Part shown: in pieces, positions 10,785 to 19,303 of the stretch
Layout: every line of letters starts with the position of its first letter
Position numbering within the stretch: the stretch's first letter is position 1
Origin: Cystobacter ferrugineus
GTDB lineage: Bacteria > Myxococcota > Myxococcia > Myxococcales > Myxococcaceae
Direction: 5' to 3'
NCBI RefSeq assembly: GCF_001887355.1
Contig: NZ_MPIN01000007.1
Location: forward strand, 394,888-458,887
DNA length: 64,000 nucleotides
Translations under genes and position numbers: made by a program
Notes under the pieces: model-generated
The model's database searches: none
What the model was told of the DNA's origin: nothing
Seen by the model: only the letters and a program-made list of their open reading frames with translations

Positions 10785-11134
10785 TGGAGCTTCCAAACAG
10801 GAGCAACGCGAAAAGGTTCGACGCCTGATAATTTTTTGTACACTTTCCCCTGGTTGGATTCAGAATAAGGATGTCCCTTGGGGTACTTGTTCCACTGGGG
10901 CTCATTGAGCGACCGGGTTTCGGGAGTGAGGATGCGGAGGGTTGCGGAGATGGACGCGAGTTCGGCTCCTCCCCGGACCGTGGGGACCACTGCCTCTTCG
11001 CCCATCGTGGTAGCGCAGTAGGCTGGGTTCTGCCGACAGGCGCTTGTGGCGCTGTCGGAGGCGTAACTGGCCGGGAGCAGGGTCAATGCGACCAGTATTC
11101 CCCATTTGCTTCGGATGTTCCTTGGAGTCGGCAT
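10781..11134 (-). pseudogene. Truncated nuclease-toxin remnant with signal peptide
   Basis: A 117-residue product. Residues 1-26 form a normal signal peptide (ILVALTLLPASYAS). The last 45 residues align by eye with the tail of the lipoprotein nuclease at 60.3-61.1 kb: EPQWNKY..GHPY...NQGKVY against EPRWTKY..KSPY...NQGQIY, including the QxxxY element. Everything between, including the PD...DxK catalytic part of the nuclease fold, is missing. The simplest reading is a toxin that lost its catalytic core by internal deletion while keeping the secretion signal, frame and 4-nt overlap with its DUF3396 immunity gene. Alternatively it is a small secreted partner in its own right. No lipobox is seen here, unlike the 60-kb copies. 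Confidence 0.6.
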
Positions 11135-11180
11135 GTCACCTCGTTGGATGAGGCGGGAGAGTGTGGCATGGATGCCGTCA

Positions 11181-11294
11181 ATGGAGGAAGAGCGCGCGCA
11201 GTACGCTATCCTCGCCGTCCAGAGGGATTCGGGAAGATGGTACGTGGTTGGAGGCAGGGCCGTCGGTGGACCCGGAGTTTGGTGGGATGACTGA
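11181..11294 (+). other. Possible gene remnant before Imm11
   Basis: A short open frame (37 residues, starting MEEERAQYAILAV and ending GVWWDD) stops 3 bp before the Imm11-type gene. In polymorphic toxin loci this is where the toxin's C-terminus would sit. It may therefore be the tail of a deleted toxin, but no family is recognised and chance is a real alternative. Confidence 0.2.
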
Positions 11295-11297
11295 TTC

Positions 11298-11870
11298 ATG
11301 GAACGACGCTTTTTCCGCCTGAGCATCGACGCGGAGGTGCCAGGGCGCTGGTTTTTCTCGGAGCCAGCCAATCTTTCGGGAGAAGAGATCGACGACATCT
11401 GGCAGTTTACCGACGGTCGGCCGGTCGAGGTCCGCGAGACGCTGCGAATTCCTGTCTATCGCCCTGGGATTTCTCTGGACTTCACCACGGCTGGGGTTGG
11501 GCTGGCGCCGATCATCAGCGAGCGCGTTGCATTCGTGCTCCGCGAAATGGCTGCCAGCGATATTCAACTCTTCCCGGTCGAAGTCGAAGGTCAGCACGAG
11601 CCGTACCACCTCATGAACGTGGCTCGGACGGTTCGATGCATTGACGACAAAGCCTGTAAGGAAGTGCAGTTCTATACCGAGAGGGACGGGAGGCCAGACC
11701 AGATCGGCGAATACCGAGCCATCTCCGGCCTACGCATCGATAGGTCGAAAGTGGGTGACGCTCGGATCTTTCGGCTCTGGGGATGGTATCCGCCGATTAT
11801 CGTTGATGAAGAGATCAAGGTGGCTCTGGAGAAAACCGGTATCTTGGGCGCGCGATTCGACGAGGTCTGA
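11298..11870 (+). CDS. Imm11-type (DUF1629) immunity protein
   Basis: A 190-residue protein whose C-terminal half matches the Imm11/DUF1629 pattern: a closing RIFRLWGWYPPIIVDEEIK then VALEKTGILGARFDEV, very like the family's ending in which an Ile/Val-rich strand precedes 'ALE..GI.G..FE.V'. Imm11 proteins are cytoplasmic antitoxins beside lipoprotein or secreted polymorphic toxins in myxobacteria. No intact toxin lies upstream; a DUF3396 immunity gene follows 13 bp downstream, so the two are probably co-transcribed. Base composition is lower in GC than the flanking housekeeping genes, as often seen in such islands. Confidence 0.7.
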   Translation: MERRFFRLSIDAEVPGRWFFSEPANLSGEEIDDIWQFTDGRPVEVRETLRIPVYRPGISLDFTTAGVGLAPIISERVAFVLREMAASDIQLFPVEVEGQHEPYHLMNVARTVRCIDDKACKEVQFYTERDGRPDQIGEYRAISGLRIDRSKVGDARIFRLWGWYPPIIVDEEIKVALEKTGILGARFDEV

Positions 11871-11883
11871 GCCGGAGCAACCG

Positions 11884-12861
11884 ATGAGCAACTCCTATCC
11901 TCGAATTCGTCACCATGCGCAGGGGCCAGTCGGTGAAGTGCTCGTGCGGAGAGAGGTCGTCCGGCTGGTGTTGTACCTGCCGTTCAATCACCATGCGCTC
12001 GCGCTTCCCATCCAGCGTGCGCTCGATGTGTACCTGGACGCGGTTGGGACGGGGCTCGAGATCTTCTCGGAGTACTCCCTGGGGTACGAATCCGCTACTT
12101 TTCACGAGGACAGTTGGTCGAACATCCGCCAGATGCTTTCCACTGCGGACGAGGAGTATTTCCTCGATGACGAGGAGGATGAGCAACTCCGCTTGATGCA
12201 GATGAAGAACCAGTTCGACCGGATGGTGGAATTGTCGAGCGAGGAGCGCGGCGTCACCGGTTACGGCTTCTTCTACTGGGCGCGTCTGTCGTGGCGCGTG
12301 CCTCCGAAGAGCCAGATGAGTCTGGTGAGCTTTTCCTGGCCCACCGAATACCTGGAGGCGTGTGGTCCCGGGCGGATGCGGGAAGAGATGATGGCGCTGG
12401 CCGCGCTCCTGCCCTACGCCTCGGGCCATGCGGGGCTCGCCTTCTCCTCCCCCAACCTCTGGGGACCCTCCATGAAGAACATCCATGAGGAGGCGCTGCG
12501 CTACCCTGGCCTGGATGTGACGCACGGCCAACGGGAACTGGGCATGCACGTTGACGGCGTGCACTGGCTCAATTTCCTGGGCCCGGAGGTGTTGTCCCAG
12601 GTGGGTGGTGCCGAGGCGTTGCGCTCCCGGCTTCATTCCCCTTCCACCACCGTGCAATCTCTTGAGGGGGGGCGAGCCCTGGTGTCGCTGGGCCCCGAGC
12701 CTCAGGCGGGCGACGTGCTCCGAGGTGACACACTGCCCGCCTACCGCGAACTGGCGCGCGTGCTCGAGCCCTGGCTCTTTCCCTTCCCGGATCACATGTC
12801 CTGGCGGGACTGTCCTCCTGATACGGCCCGCCGCTGGTGGCGCCGCTTTCTCGACGAGTGA
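11884..12861 (+). CDS. DUF3396 (TsiV-type) immunity protein
   Basis: A 325-residue DUF3396 protein related to those at 9.9 kb and 61-63 kb: MSNSYPRIRHHAQG start, FNHHALALPIQRALDVYLD, VSFSWPTEYLEACGP, SGHAGLAFSSPN, VHWLNFLGPEVLSQVGG and a final RRWWRRFLDE. It is distinguished by an acidic insertion near residues 85-105 (DEEYFLDDEEDE). ATG 11884 is 13 bp after the Imm11-type gene and preceded by GGAG. No toxin is adjacent, so it is an orphan immunity gene, either protecting against toxins of neighbours or left behind when a toxin was lost. Confidence 0.82.
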   Translation: MSNSYPRIRHHAQGPVGEVLVRREVVRLVLYLPFNHHALALPIQRALDVYLDAVGTGLEIFSEYSLGYESATFHEDSWSNIRQMLSTADEEYFLDDEEDEQLRLMQMKNQFDRMVELSSEERGVTGYGFFYWARLSWRVPPKSQMSLVSFSWPTEYLEACGPGRMREEMMALAALLPYASGHAGLAFSSPNLWGPSMKNIHEEALRYPGLDVTHGQRELGMHVDGVHWLNFLGPEVLSQVGGAEALRSRLHSPSTTVQSLEGGRALVSLGPEPQAGDVLRGDTLPAYRELARVLEPWLFPFPDHMSWRDCPPDTARRWWRRFLDE

Positions 12862-12895
12862 CCCTTGCTGGGGCCTCTTCACGTCAGAGGGCCGT

Positions 12896-13645
12896 TCATG
12901 GCTGTGCGGACTGCGGCGGACGGCCCCGATCCTTCGAGACAGGAAAGTAGCATTTGCCCTGGTACTCGGCCTGGATAGCGGTGCAGGGAGGGCGCCGCTC
13001 GAGCGTCACCCAACACCCTCCGTTGATCTCAACCTCATCCAAATCGGCTCTACAGGGTGCCTTCGCCTGATTGCGGAAAGGCTCGTAGGGGAGGGGATAG
13101 GCAATGGATGCTGCCTTGAGCGCACCTGTGTTGGCCAACCCCGGCGCATCGAGTTGAGAGGGCCTCTTTCCTGCCTCGTCCCGAGAGGCGAGTTCCGATC
13201 GCCCCGAACCACCTACCCCATGGATCCAGACACCCAGAGTGAGCACCGCGGCACCCGCTGCGGCGCACGCGGCCCACCGTCCCCAGGGGCGCACGGCCCC
13301 CCGAGCGATGTGGGCCTGTACCTTGGGGCTGTCCTCCACACGCGTGAGGGCGGCGGCCATCTGCACGAAGACGTTCGTCAGCTCCGACACCTGGGCCGAG
13401 TCAGGCGACCGCACCACCGTCAATGACATGGATGATGTGGCTGGCCGGCAATAGACCCGCACCTCCCATGCTCCTTCGGGCCGCCACTCCACGCCCGCTC
13501 CCGGCAGCAGCGTCAGGGCCGCCCTGCCTGTCCATCCATGCCGCGCTTCGTAGAGGCGGCCCAGCTCCGGCCCCACCTCCTCGTAGCTCTTGCCGAGCAG
13601 GAACGGCCCCTCCCCGCTGTTCTTCTCTCGCTCTTCATCCGCCAT
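12896..13645 (-). CDS. Single-pass membrane protein with kinase-type Cys-rich tail
   Basis: A 249-residue protein. The N-terminal half is soluble (about 140 residues, no recognised domain) and is followed by one transmembrane helix (ACAAAGAAVLTLGVWIHGVG) and a C-terminal extracytoplasmic tail. The tail contains EVEINGGCWVTLERRPPC, an EYQGKCYFP unit and a Pro-rich end. From memory of the family, this Cys-rich tail closes many myxobacterial membrane Ser/Thr kinases, but no kinase domain is present here. The ATG at 13645 is preceded by AAGGAG. The frame stays open further upstream to 13948 but that part reads as Arg/Ser/Pro-rich noise. It may be a kinase decoy or partner; its function is unknown. 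Confidence 0.7.
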   Translation of the reverse strand: MADEEREKNSGEGPFLLGKSYEEVGPELGRLYEARHGWTGRAALTLLPGAGVEWRPEGAWEVRVYCRPATSSMSLTVVRSPDSAQVSELTNVFVQMAAALTRVEDSPKVQAHIARGAVRPWGRWAACAAAGAAVLTLGVWIHGVGGSGRSELASRDEAGKRPSQLDAPGLANTGALKAASIAYPLPYEPFRNQAKAPCRADLDEVEINGGCWVTLERRPPCTAIQAEYQGKCYFPVSKDRGRPPQSAQP

Positions 13646-13742
13646 GTGACGCTCCTTGCTGGACTGCTCCCACGCACGGCAGCGGATTTGACTGCTGAAG
13701 TCAAGTCGAGCGAGGTGTCCTGTTGGGTTCAATGAGAGCGGC

Positions 13743-14540
13743 TCACGGCTTGCCGGACCCCTTGGGTTCTTCCTTCGGGAACGAGACGAGTGCCCGGACC
13801 GGGTAGTGGTCCGAGCCTCCCTCGCGCAGCACCCGGGCCTCGGAGAAGGTGAGCCCGCGTCCGAGGATGTGATCGATCTCCACCACCGAGGGCAGGGCGG
13901 TGTTCGCCCCAGGCCAGGTGTTGCCGCAGGATGCCGCCGGTCCATCACAGGAGTGAGCGAAGCCCGCGGCGGTGAACGTCTTCAGCGCGGAGGCCCGCCG
14001 CCCCTCGTTCATGTCTCCGAGCAACAGCAGGGGCCGTTTCTCCTCGGCGTAGCGCTTCATCAGTTCCTGGGCCTGCCGCGCGCGCAACTTCTCGTTCTTC
14101 TCCATGGACTCGAGCAGGCCCTCGGAGCGGGTGTGCCGGGCCCCGGGCGCCATGAGGTGCACGCACACGACCTTGAGCGTGTGCCCGCCGAGCTTCATCT
14201 CGGCCTCCAAGGCCGGCAGGCGGTGGGGTTTCTCGGGGAAGCGCTCGGTGCGCGACAGGGGATGGCGGCTGGCGAGGCCCACGCCCCAGGTGCCCGTGCG
14301 TGGCGCGAACACGGTGTGGGGGTACTCCCTGGCGAGGCGCTCGCGGAAGGCGCGGGCGAAGCCAGGTGTGAGTTCGCGCAGGCAGAGCAGATCGGGCTTC
14401 TCCTTCTCGATGACGTCGAGCGACTTCTCCACGTCCGGCGCGGGGGCGTCGTAGAGGACGTTGTAGGTCATGGCCGTGAAGCGAGGAGGATCTCCACTGG
14501 CCGAGAGGAGGGCGAGCACCGCGAGCAAGGGGGCGTGCAT
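13743..14540 (-). CDS. Secreted EEP-family hydrolase
   Basis: A 265-residue protein starting with a short signal peptide (MHAPLLAVLALLSASG), followed by EEP motifs: TAMTYNVLY, LLCLREL (catalytic Glu), VCVHLMAPG, LLLLGDMNEG, VEIDHILGRG and GSDHYPVRALV. It is expected to act outside the cytoplasm, as a secreted nuclease or phosphodiesterase. It differs from the cytoplasmic EEP protein at 8.1-9.1 kb in having the signal peptide and being shorter. It is transcribed in the same direction as the upstream small membrane-protein gene, but 300 bp away, so an operon is uncertain. Confidence 0.85.
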   Translation of the reverse strand: MHAPLLAVLALLSASGDPPRFTAMTYNVLYDAPAPDVEKSLDVIEKEKPDLLCLRELTPGFARAFRERLAREYPHTVFAPRTGTWGVGLASRHPLSRTERFPEKPHRLPALEAEMKLGGHTLKVVCVHLMAPGARHTRSEGLLESMEKNEKLRARQAQELMKRYAEEKRPLLLLGDMNEGRRASALKTFTAAGFAHSCDGPAASCGNTWPGANTALPSVVEIDHILGRGLTFSEARVLREGGSDHYPVRALVSFPKEEPKGSGKP

Positions 14541-14840
14541 GCCCCGCCGGAATGCAGGGGCGAGGCCAGGGGCGCTGTGGGGGCGGATGTGGCTGGGGGA
14601 GAACAGGTCCGTGGTCGTGGGGACGCACGGATGTGGCTCGAGGCACGCGGTCCGGTCGGTGTCAGAGACGAGGGCTTGGAGGTGTCGCTCGGCGCGAATT
14701 TGAACGGTTGGGCAAGCCGCCGCGCTGTCGTCGGGCGCGTGGTGCGGGTCCATCCGCTGAGGCGGTGATGCTCAGTCGCCCGTTGCCCTCCTCCTTCTGC
14801 CGCGAAATGCCTGACAGGTAGTGGTGGGACCGGCTCCTCA
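14541..14840. other. 300-bp intergenic region, nothing recognised
   Basis: This stretch between two minus-strand genes was read on both strands. No gene with a ribosome site, no hairpin followed by T residues and no repeat was found. It presumably carries the promoter of the secreted EEP gene. Confidence 0.4.
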
Positions 14841-15341
14841 TCATCTCCTGTTCCCTGTCACCCTCGGAACCTTCCGGGTGGGGCGACGGGCAGCCGGGCG
14901 GCTCAGGGCCGCCAGCGTCTCTCGTGCCCATTGCTCGTCCTCCTCGTTCTGGATGTCCACCAGATCGCCTCCACAGCGGGAGCACGTCTGGACGTTCCAG
15001 CGCTTCACGACTTGAGGACACTGGACGCAGAGCGAGTAGGGCAGCGGGACGGAGTCGAGTGGATCGTTCGGCGCTTCGTGATGCGTCGGCTCGCTCCGCG
15101 AGGACCCACCCGTGATGATGAGTGACAGCCCACCCAGGATGCTTCCGGCACCGAGGATGATTCCCATCGCCGCCAGTTCGGCTTCAACGTCCCGGCCGTA
15201 GTAGTGGTGGCGCTCGTCCATCGCCTCTCGCGCGAAAGACAGACCCCCGGCCAGGATGACGGCACCGAACAGGACCGCCACCACCCCGCCTTTGCGGCCC
15301 GCGCTGCGAACGCCTTCGATGAGTTCGAGGAAGAAGTCCAT
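14841..15341 (-). CDS. Membrane protein with zinc-ribbon
   Basis: A 166-residue protein of unknown family. Two hydrophobic helices are seen near residues 18-38 (GGVVAVLFGAVILAGGLSFA) and 58-78 (MGIILGAGSILGGLSLIITG). A C-terminal zinc-ribbon-like element follows, with paired cysteines CVQC and CSRC separated by about 12 residues, then a basic tail. This layout suits a small inner-membrane protein with a cytoplasmic metal-binding tail. It is divergent from the mrfA promoter region. No function is proposed. Confidence 0.65.
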   Translation of the reverse strand: MDFFLELIEGVRSAGRKGGVVAVLFGAVILAGGLSFAREAMDERHHYYGRDVEAELAAMGIILGAGSILGGLSLIITGGSSRSEPTHHEAPNDPLDSVPLPYSLCVQCPQVVKRWNVQTCSRCGGDLVDIQNEEDEQWARETLAALSRPAARRPTRKVPRVTGNRR

Positions 15342-15465
15342 GACCGCCCCCTTCTAGTCCGAAGCGCGGGCGGTCTTCTCGCTCATCGTGTAGGCACTCT
15401 GGAAGGACCACCCACGTCCGCCTTCATAGGGACTGACGGCAGTGATCCCGGTGGAACGTTGCACG

Positions 15466-15494
15466 TTGCCCCTCCGGGTGCACGCCTGTACAGT
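15466..15494 (+). promoter_or_regulatory. mrfA promoter, element shared with mrfB
   Basis: TTGCCC and TACAGT are separated by exactly 17 bp and lie 10 bp before the mrfA ATG. The surrounding block (15465-15500) is almost identical to the block before mrfB (19963-19998), with only three differences. The conservation covers the spacer (CTCCGGGT.CAC.CCTG) and continues past the -10 (GCCCGG), which suggests a regulator footprint as well as sigma-factor contacts. Confidence 0.6.
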
Positions 15495-15504
15495 GCCCGG
15501 CCTC

Positions 15505-17922
15505 ATGAAGCCTGAGAAGGAAGAAGGGGCTTTCACCGGGTCCCGGCGCAAGCCCTGGACGGGATCTCGCGGACTCGATGCCGTCCTCCAGGGGTGGCGC
15601 GAGAACAATCAGCTCTGGCCCGACATCGTCCTGGACGAGGTGACCCCGGCCCGGCCCGGCTCCCATGCGCCCATCCCCGAGGGCGTCGCCCCCCAGGTGC
15701 GCGAGGCCCTGCGCCGCCGCGGCATCGATCGGCTCTTCTCCCACCAGGCCGAGGCGTACGAGCTGGCCCGCTCGGGCAGGAACCTCGTCATCGCCACGCC
15801 CACCGCCTCGGGCAAGAGCCTCTGCTACAACCTGCCCCTGTTGGACCGCTTCGCGCGCGAGCCCCAGGCCCGGGCCCTCTACCTCTTCCCCACCAAGGCG
15901 CTCTCGCGCGACCAGGAAGAGTCCCTGCGTGTCTTCATGCGCGAGGCGGGCCTGGAGCACGGTGCCATCACCTTCGACGGGGACACCCCGGCGGATGCCC
16001 GGCGCGCCGCCCGCGAGCGCAGCGGCGTGCTGCTCACCAACCCGGACATGCTGCACACCGGCATCCTCCCGCACCACGCGAGCTGGGCGCGCCTCTTCTC
16101 CAACCTGCGCTACGTCGTCATCGACGAGCTGCACACCTACCGCGGCGTCTTCGGCTCGCACCTGGCCAACGTGCTGCGCCGGCTGCAGCGCGTGGCGGCC
16201 TTCCACGGCTCCTCGCCCACGTTCATCCTGGCCTCGGCCACCATCGGCAACCCCAAGGCCCACGCCGAGCGGATGCTGGGCCGCGAGGTGGCGCTCATCT
16301 CCGAGAGCGGCGCCCCCGCGGGCGAGCGCCGCGTCATGGTCTACAACCCCCCCGTGGTCAACGCCGAGCTGGGCATCCGCGCCAGCTACCTCAAGAGCGC
16401 CGTGCGCCTCACCGCGGACCTCGTGCGCGCCGAGGTGTCCACGCTCCTCTTCGCCCAGTCGCGCAACTCCGTCGAGGTGATGCTCAAGTACCTGCGCGAC
16501 AAGTTCGTGGCCGAGAAGATGGACCCGAACCTCATCCAGGGCTACCGCGGCGGCTACCTGCCCGGCACGCGCCGCGCCACCGAGGCCGCCCTGCGCGCGG
16601 GAGAGGTGCGCTGCGTGGTGGCCACCAACGCGTTGGAGCTCGGCATCGACATCGGCTCGCTGGACGCCGTGGTGTGCGCGGGCTACCCGGGCTCGGTGGC
16701 GGCGCTGATGCAGCGCTTCGGCCGCGCGGGCCGCCGGGGCGCGGGCAGCCTCGCGCTCCTGGTCACCTCCAGCGCTCCGTTGGATCAGTACCTCGCTTCC
16801 GATCCCCGCTTCCTCACGGGCTCCCCGGTGGAGCACGCGCGCATCGATCCGGACAACGTGGAGATCCTCGTGCAGCACCTCAAGTGCGCCGCCTTCGAGC
16901 TGCCCTTCGCCGAGGGCGACACCTTCGGGGACGTGCCGGCCGAGTCGGTGACGGACGCGCTCGGCTACCTGTCCCAGCACGAGGTGGTGCACCCCTCGCC
17001 CGGCCCCGAGGGCCGCAAGATGTTCCACTGGTCCTCGGACGCGTACCCGGCCAACCACGTGTCGCTGCGCAGCGTGGGCTGGGACAACGTGGTCATCATC
17101 GAGCTGGGCACGGACCGCACGCTCGCGGAGATGGACTTCCGCTCGGCGCACACCATGTTGCACGAGCAGGCCATCTACCAGCACGAGGCCGAGCAGTATC
17201 AGGTCGAGCGCTTCGACTACGACAACCACAAGGCCTACGTGCGCAAGGTGGCGCCGGACTACTTCACCGACGCGATGACGTACGTGCGCGTCAACGTCAT
17301 CCAGGAGGACCAGGGCGCCCCCATGGGGCCCACGCTCCAGACGGGCATGGGTGAGGTGAGCGTCATCGAGAAGGTGGTGGGCTACAAGAAGATCAAGTTC
17401 CACACCCACGAGAACGTGGGCTACGGCGAGGTGGCCCTGCCGGAGATGCAGATGCACACCACTTCGCTCTGGCTCACCGTGCCCGAGTCCGTGGTGCGCT
17501 CGTTCGGCGCGCCGCGCCCCGCCGTCATCGACGCGCTCCGGGGCATCGCCACCGCGCTGCGCACCGTGGCCTGCGTGGGGTTGATGATCGACCCGAGGGA
17601 CCTGGGCAAGACGCTCGGGAGCAAGGACGATGCGGACGGGCCGCCGCGCAAGGACGGCGGCGTGGGCTTCGATCCGACCATCTTCCTCTACGACAACATC
17701 CCCGGCGGCGTGGGCCTGGCGGCGCGGCTGTTCGATCAGCGCGAGGAACTGCTGCGGCGCGCGCGCCGGCTCCTGGAGGGGTGTGCGTGCGAGGAGGGTT
17801 GCCCCGCGTGCATCGGTCCGGCGGCGGGCTCCTTCCCGGGCAGTGCTCCGGTGGAAGAGCATCCGCGCAAGCGGCTCGCGCTGGAGATCCTCTCGGCGCT
17901 CGGTGTCGTGGCCCTGCAGTAG
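15505..17922 (+). CDS. mrfA: MrfA/YprA-type DEAD/DEAH helicase with DUF1998 domain
   Basis: An 805-residue superfamily-2 helicase. Seen: Walker A in ATPTASGKSL, DELH box (VIDELHTYRG), SATIGNP, a second RecA lobe (TNALELGIDI, QRFGRAGRRG), and a C-terminal DUF1998/MZB region ending in the four-cysteine cluster CACEEGCPACIGP. In Bacillus subtilis, MrfA with the exonuclease MrfB repairs mitomycin C adducts, and the four cysteines are part of the active protein. The partner mrfB is 2.1 kb downstream, separated by an inserted two-gene module. ATG 15505 sits only about 10 bp after the -10 box and has no ribosome site, so the message would be nearly leaderless. An upstream in-frame GTG (15442) would lie in front of the promoter. 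Confidence 0.9.
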   Translation: MKPEKEEGAFTGSRRKPWTGSRGLDAVLQGWRENNQLWPDIVLDEVTPARPGSHAPIPEGVAPQVREALRRRGIDRLFSHQAEAYELARSGRNLVIATPTASGKSLCYNLPLLDRFAREPQARALYLFPTKALSRDQEESLRVFMREAGLEHGAITFDGDTPADARRAARERSGVLLTNPDMLHTGILPHHASWARLFSNLRYVVIDELHTYRGVFGSHLANVLRRLQRVAAFHGSSPTFILASATIGNPKAHAERMLGREVALISESGAPAGERRVMVYNPPVVNAELGIRASYLKSAVRLTADLVRAEVSTLLFAQSRNSVEVMLKYLRDKFVAEKMDPNLIQGYRGGYLPGTRRATEAALRAGEVRCVVATNALELGIDIGSLDAVVCAGYPGSVAALMQRFGRAGRRGAGSLALLVTSSAPLDQYLASDPRFLTGSPVEHARIDPDNVEILVQHLKCAAFELPFAEGDTFGDVPAESVTDALGYLSQHEVVHPSPGPEGRKMFHWSSDAYPANHVSLRSVGWDNVVIIELGTDRTLAEMDFRSAHTMLHEQAIYQHEAEQYQVERFDYDNHKAYVRKVAPDYFTDAMTYVRVNVIQEDQGAPMGPTLQTGMGEVSVIEKVVGYKKIKFHTHENVGYGEVALPEMQMHTTSLWLTVPESVVRSFGAPRPAVIDALRGIATALRTVACVGLMIDPRDLGKTLGSKDDADGPPRKDGGVGFDPTIFLYDNIPGGVGLAARLFDQREELLRRARRLLEGCACEEGCPACIGPAAGSFPGSAPVEEHPRKRLALEILSALGVVALQ

Positions 17923-17995
17923 GCAAGGGGCGGTCGATGGATTCGGGAGCGTGGTATACCACGCCCTCGAAGGCCCGTGGCCGATCCCGAGTCCC

Positions 17996-19303
17996 ATGTC
18001 CATCACCGAACTGCGCATTGAAGGGCTTCGTACCCTCGAGAAGATCCGGCTCAAGCTCGATGGGCTCACCGTCCTCATCGGGGACAACGGGACGGGCAAG
18101 AGCAGCATCATCGAAGCCTGCGAGTTGCTGCATCGGGCGGCGAACGAACGGTTCCTGGATGAGCTCTACAGCGTCCATGGTGGCCTGACCTCGCTCTTGA
18201 GGCAGGGGGCTCCCCGTTTGACGCTGGGGGTGACGATAAAGCCAGATCCTGGCGAATACCCAAATCAGGTGACCGATGATTGGGCGCAGTTCGAGCTTGT
18301 CGAGTACGACATCCATTTGACACCAGAGGGAGGGGCATTCTCTTCGTTGGAAGAGACAGTGCGCGTGTATCCACGCAGTGGCTCGTATGTCTCGAAGCTC
18401 TGGTTTCGAGCAAAACAACCACGCAAGACAGCGGCTCCCATCCTCCTCATTCACAGGAAGGGCACTCGATACACGACATTCGATTCGCCCCAGGATGCCG
18501 GCGAGCTTGGCATCGCCTCCAATGCCCTGACTCCTACCCAGGTCAACCTCCAGGTGTCTGGTGATTTTTCCTACACCGCGCTCCAGATCATCGCCAGCCA
18601 CCTCAAGAACATCCGGGTCCATATCCCCTTCGAGGTTATTCCCGCCTGGGCGGCACGCGCACTCGACAGGAAGTCGGCGCTGCGTGGTTCGATTCCATTC
18701 GCTCCCGCCAAACATCTAGAAAAGCTGGGCATCAACCTGGCGAATTCCTTCCATGCGCTGAAAAACAACTTTGGCCGGGAAGAGTGGAACCAGACCCTGG
18801 AGTACGTGCGGCTGGGTCTGGGCAACCATATTGAAGACGTCACGACCTGGGCGGACCCGGGTGGTGGGAATGTGGGGCTGTCTCTCAAGCTCAAGAACCT
18901 CGACCAGCAAATCCCCTCCTCACAGCTTTCGGATGGGATGCTGTCGTATCTGGCCTTCGTCGCGCTTTTCAGGCTTCATGATGGTGTTCCCTCTCTCATC
19001 GCCCTGGATGAGCCGGATCTGCATCTGCACCCCAGGTTGCTCATGCGCGTCCTGGACATGTTCGAGTCGATGGCCAGGCGGTTTCCCGTCCTGGTCTCCA
19101 CGCACTCGGATCGGCTGCTCGATGGACTCTCCGAGCCGGCCCGCTCCGTCGTGCTCTGCGAACTCGATGAGCGGCAGGCGACCCACCTCCTCAGACCCAA
19201 TCCGCGCCTCCTGGCCAAATGGCTGGAGCGCTACCGGGGCCTGGGTGACATCCGGGGCGAGGGGCACGAGGCCTCGGTGTTCACGCGCGAGGATCCGGCC
19301 TGA
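17996..19303 (+). CDS. AAA (AAA_21/OLD-like) ATPase of putative defence pair
   Basis: A 435-residue ABC-type ATPase of the RecF/OLD group. Walker A is IGDNGTGKSS near residue 30; signature-like SQLSDGMLSY; Walker B LIALDEPDLHLHP; and the switch His in LVSTHSDRLLDG. The central 200 residues are variable and of lower GC: hand counts at 18241-18300 and 18301-18360 give 33/60 and 31/60 G+C, well below the flanks. The stop codon overlaps the ATG of the next gene by one base, so the two are coupled. ATPase plus TOPRIM-like nuclease pairs are common anti-phage designs (OLD, Gabija, PARIS). The assignment to defence is inference, since no database comparison was made. Confidence 0.8.
   Translation: MSITELRIEGLRTLEKIRLKLDGLTVLIGDNGTGKSSIIEACELLHRAANERFLDELYSVHGGLTSLLRQGAPRLTLGVTIKPDPGEYPNQVTDDWAQFELVEYDIHLTPEGGAFSSLEETVRVYPRSGSYVSKLWFRAKQPRKTAAPILLIHRKGTRYTTFDSPQDAGELGIASNALTPTQVNLQVSGDFSYTALQIIASHLKNIRVHIPFEVIPAWAARALDRKSALRGSIPFAPAKHLEKLGINLANSFHALKNNFGREEWNQTLEYVRLGLGNHIEDVTTWADPGGGNVGLSLKLKNLDQQIPSSQLSDGMLSYLAFVALFRLHDGVPSLIALDEPDLHLHPRLLMRVLDMFESMARRFPVLVSTHSDRLLDGLSEPARSVVLCELDERQATHLLRPNPRLLAKWLERYRGLGDIRGEGHEASVFTREDPA

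Noticed and set aside
15466-15494. LexA/SOS box reading of the CCTGTACAG motif
   Set aside because: CTGTACAG resembles the ends of an E. coli SOS box but the length and spacing are wrong; the conserved block is better read as a promoter with an unknown regulator.
15424-18111. A minus-strand frame of 895 codons opposite mrfA
   Set aside because: It mirrors the third-position GC of mrfA; the encoded text is His/Arg/Gly/Leu repeats without domains.
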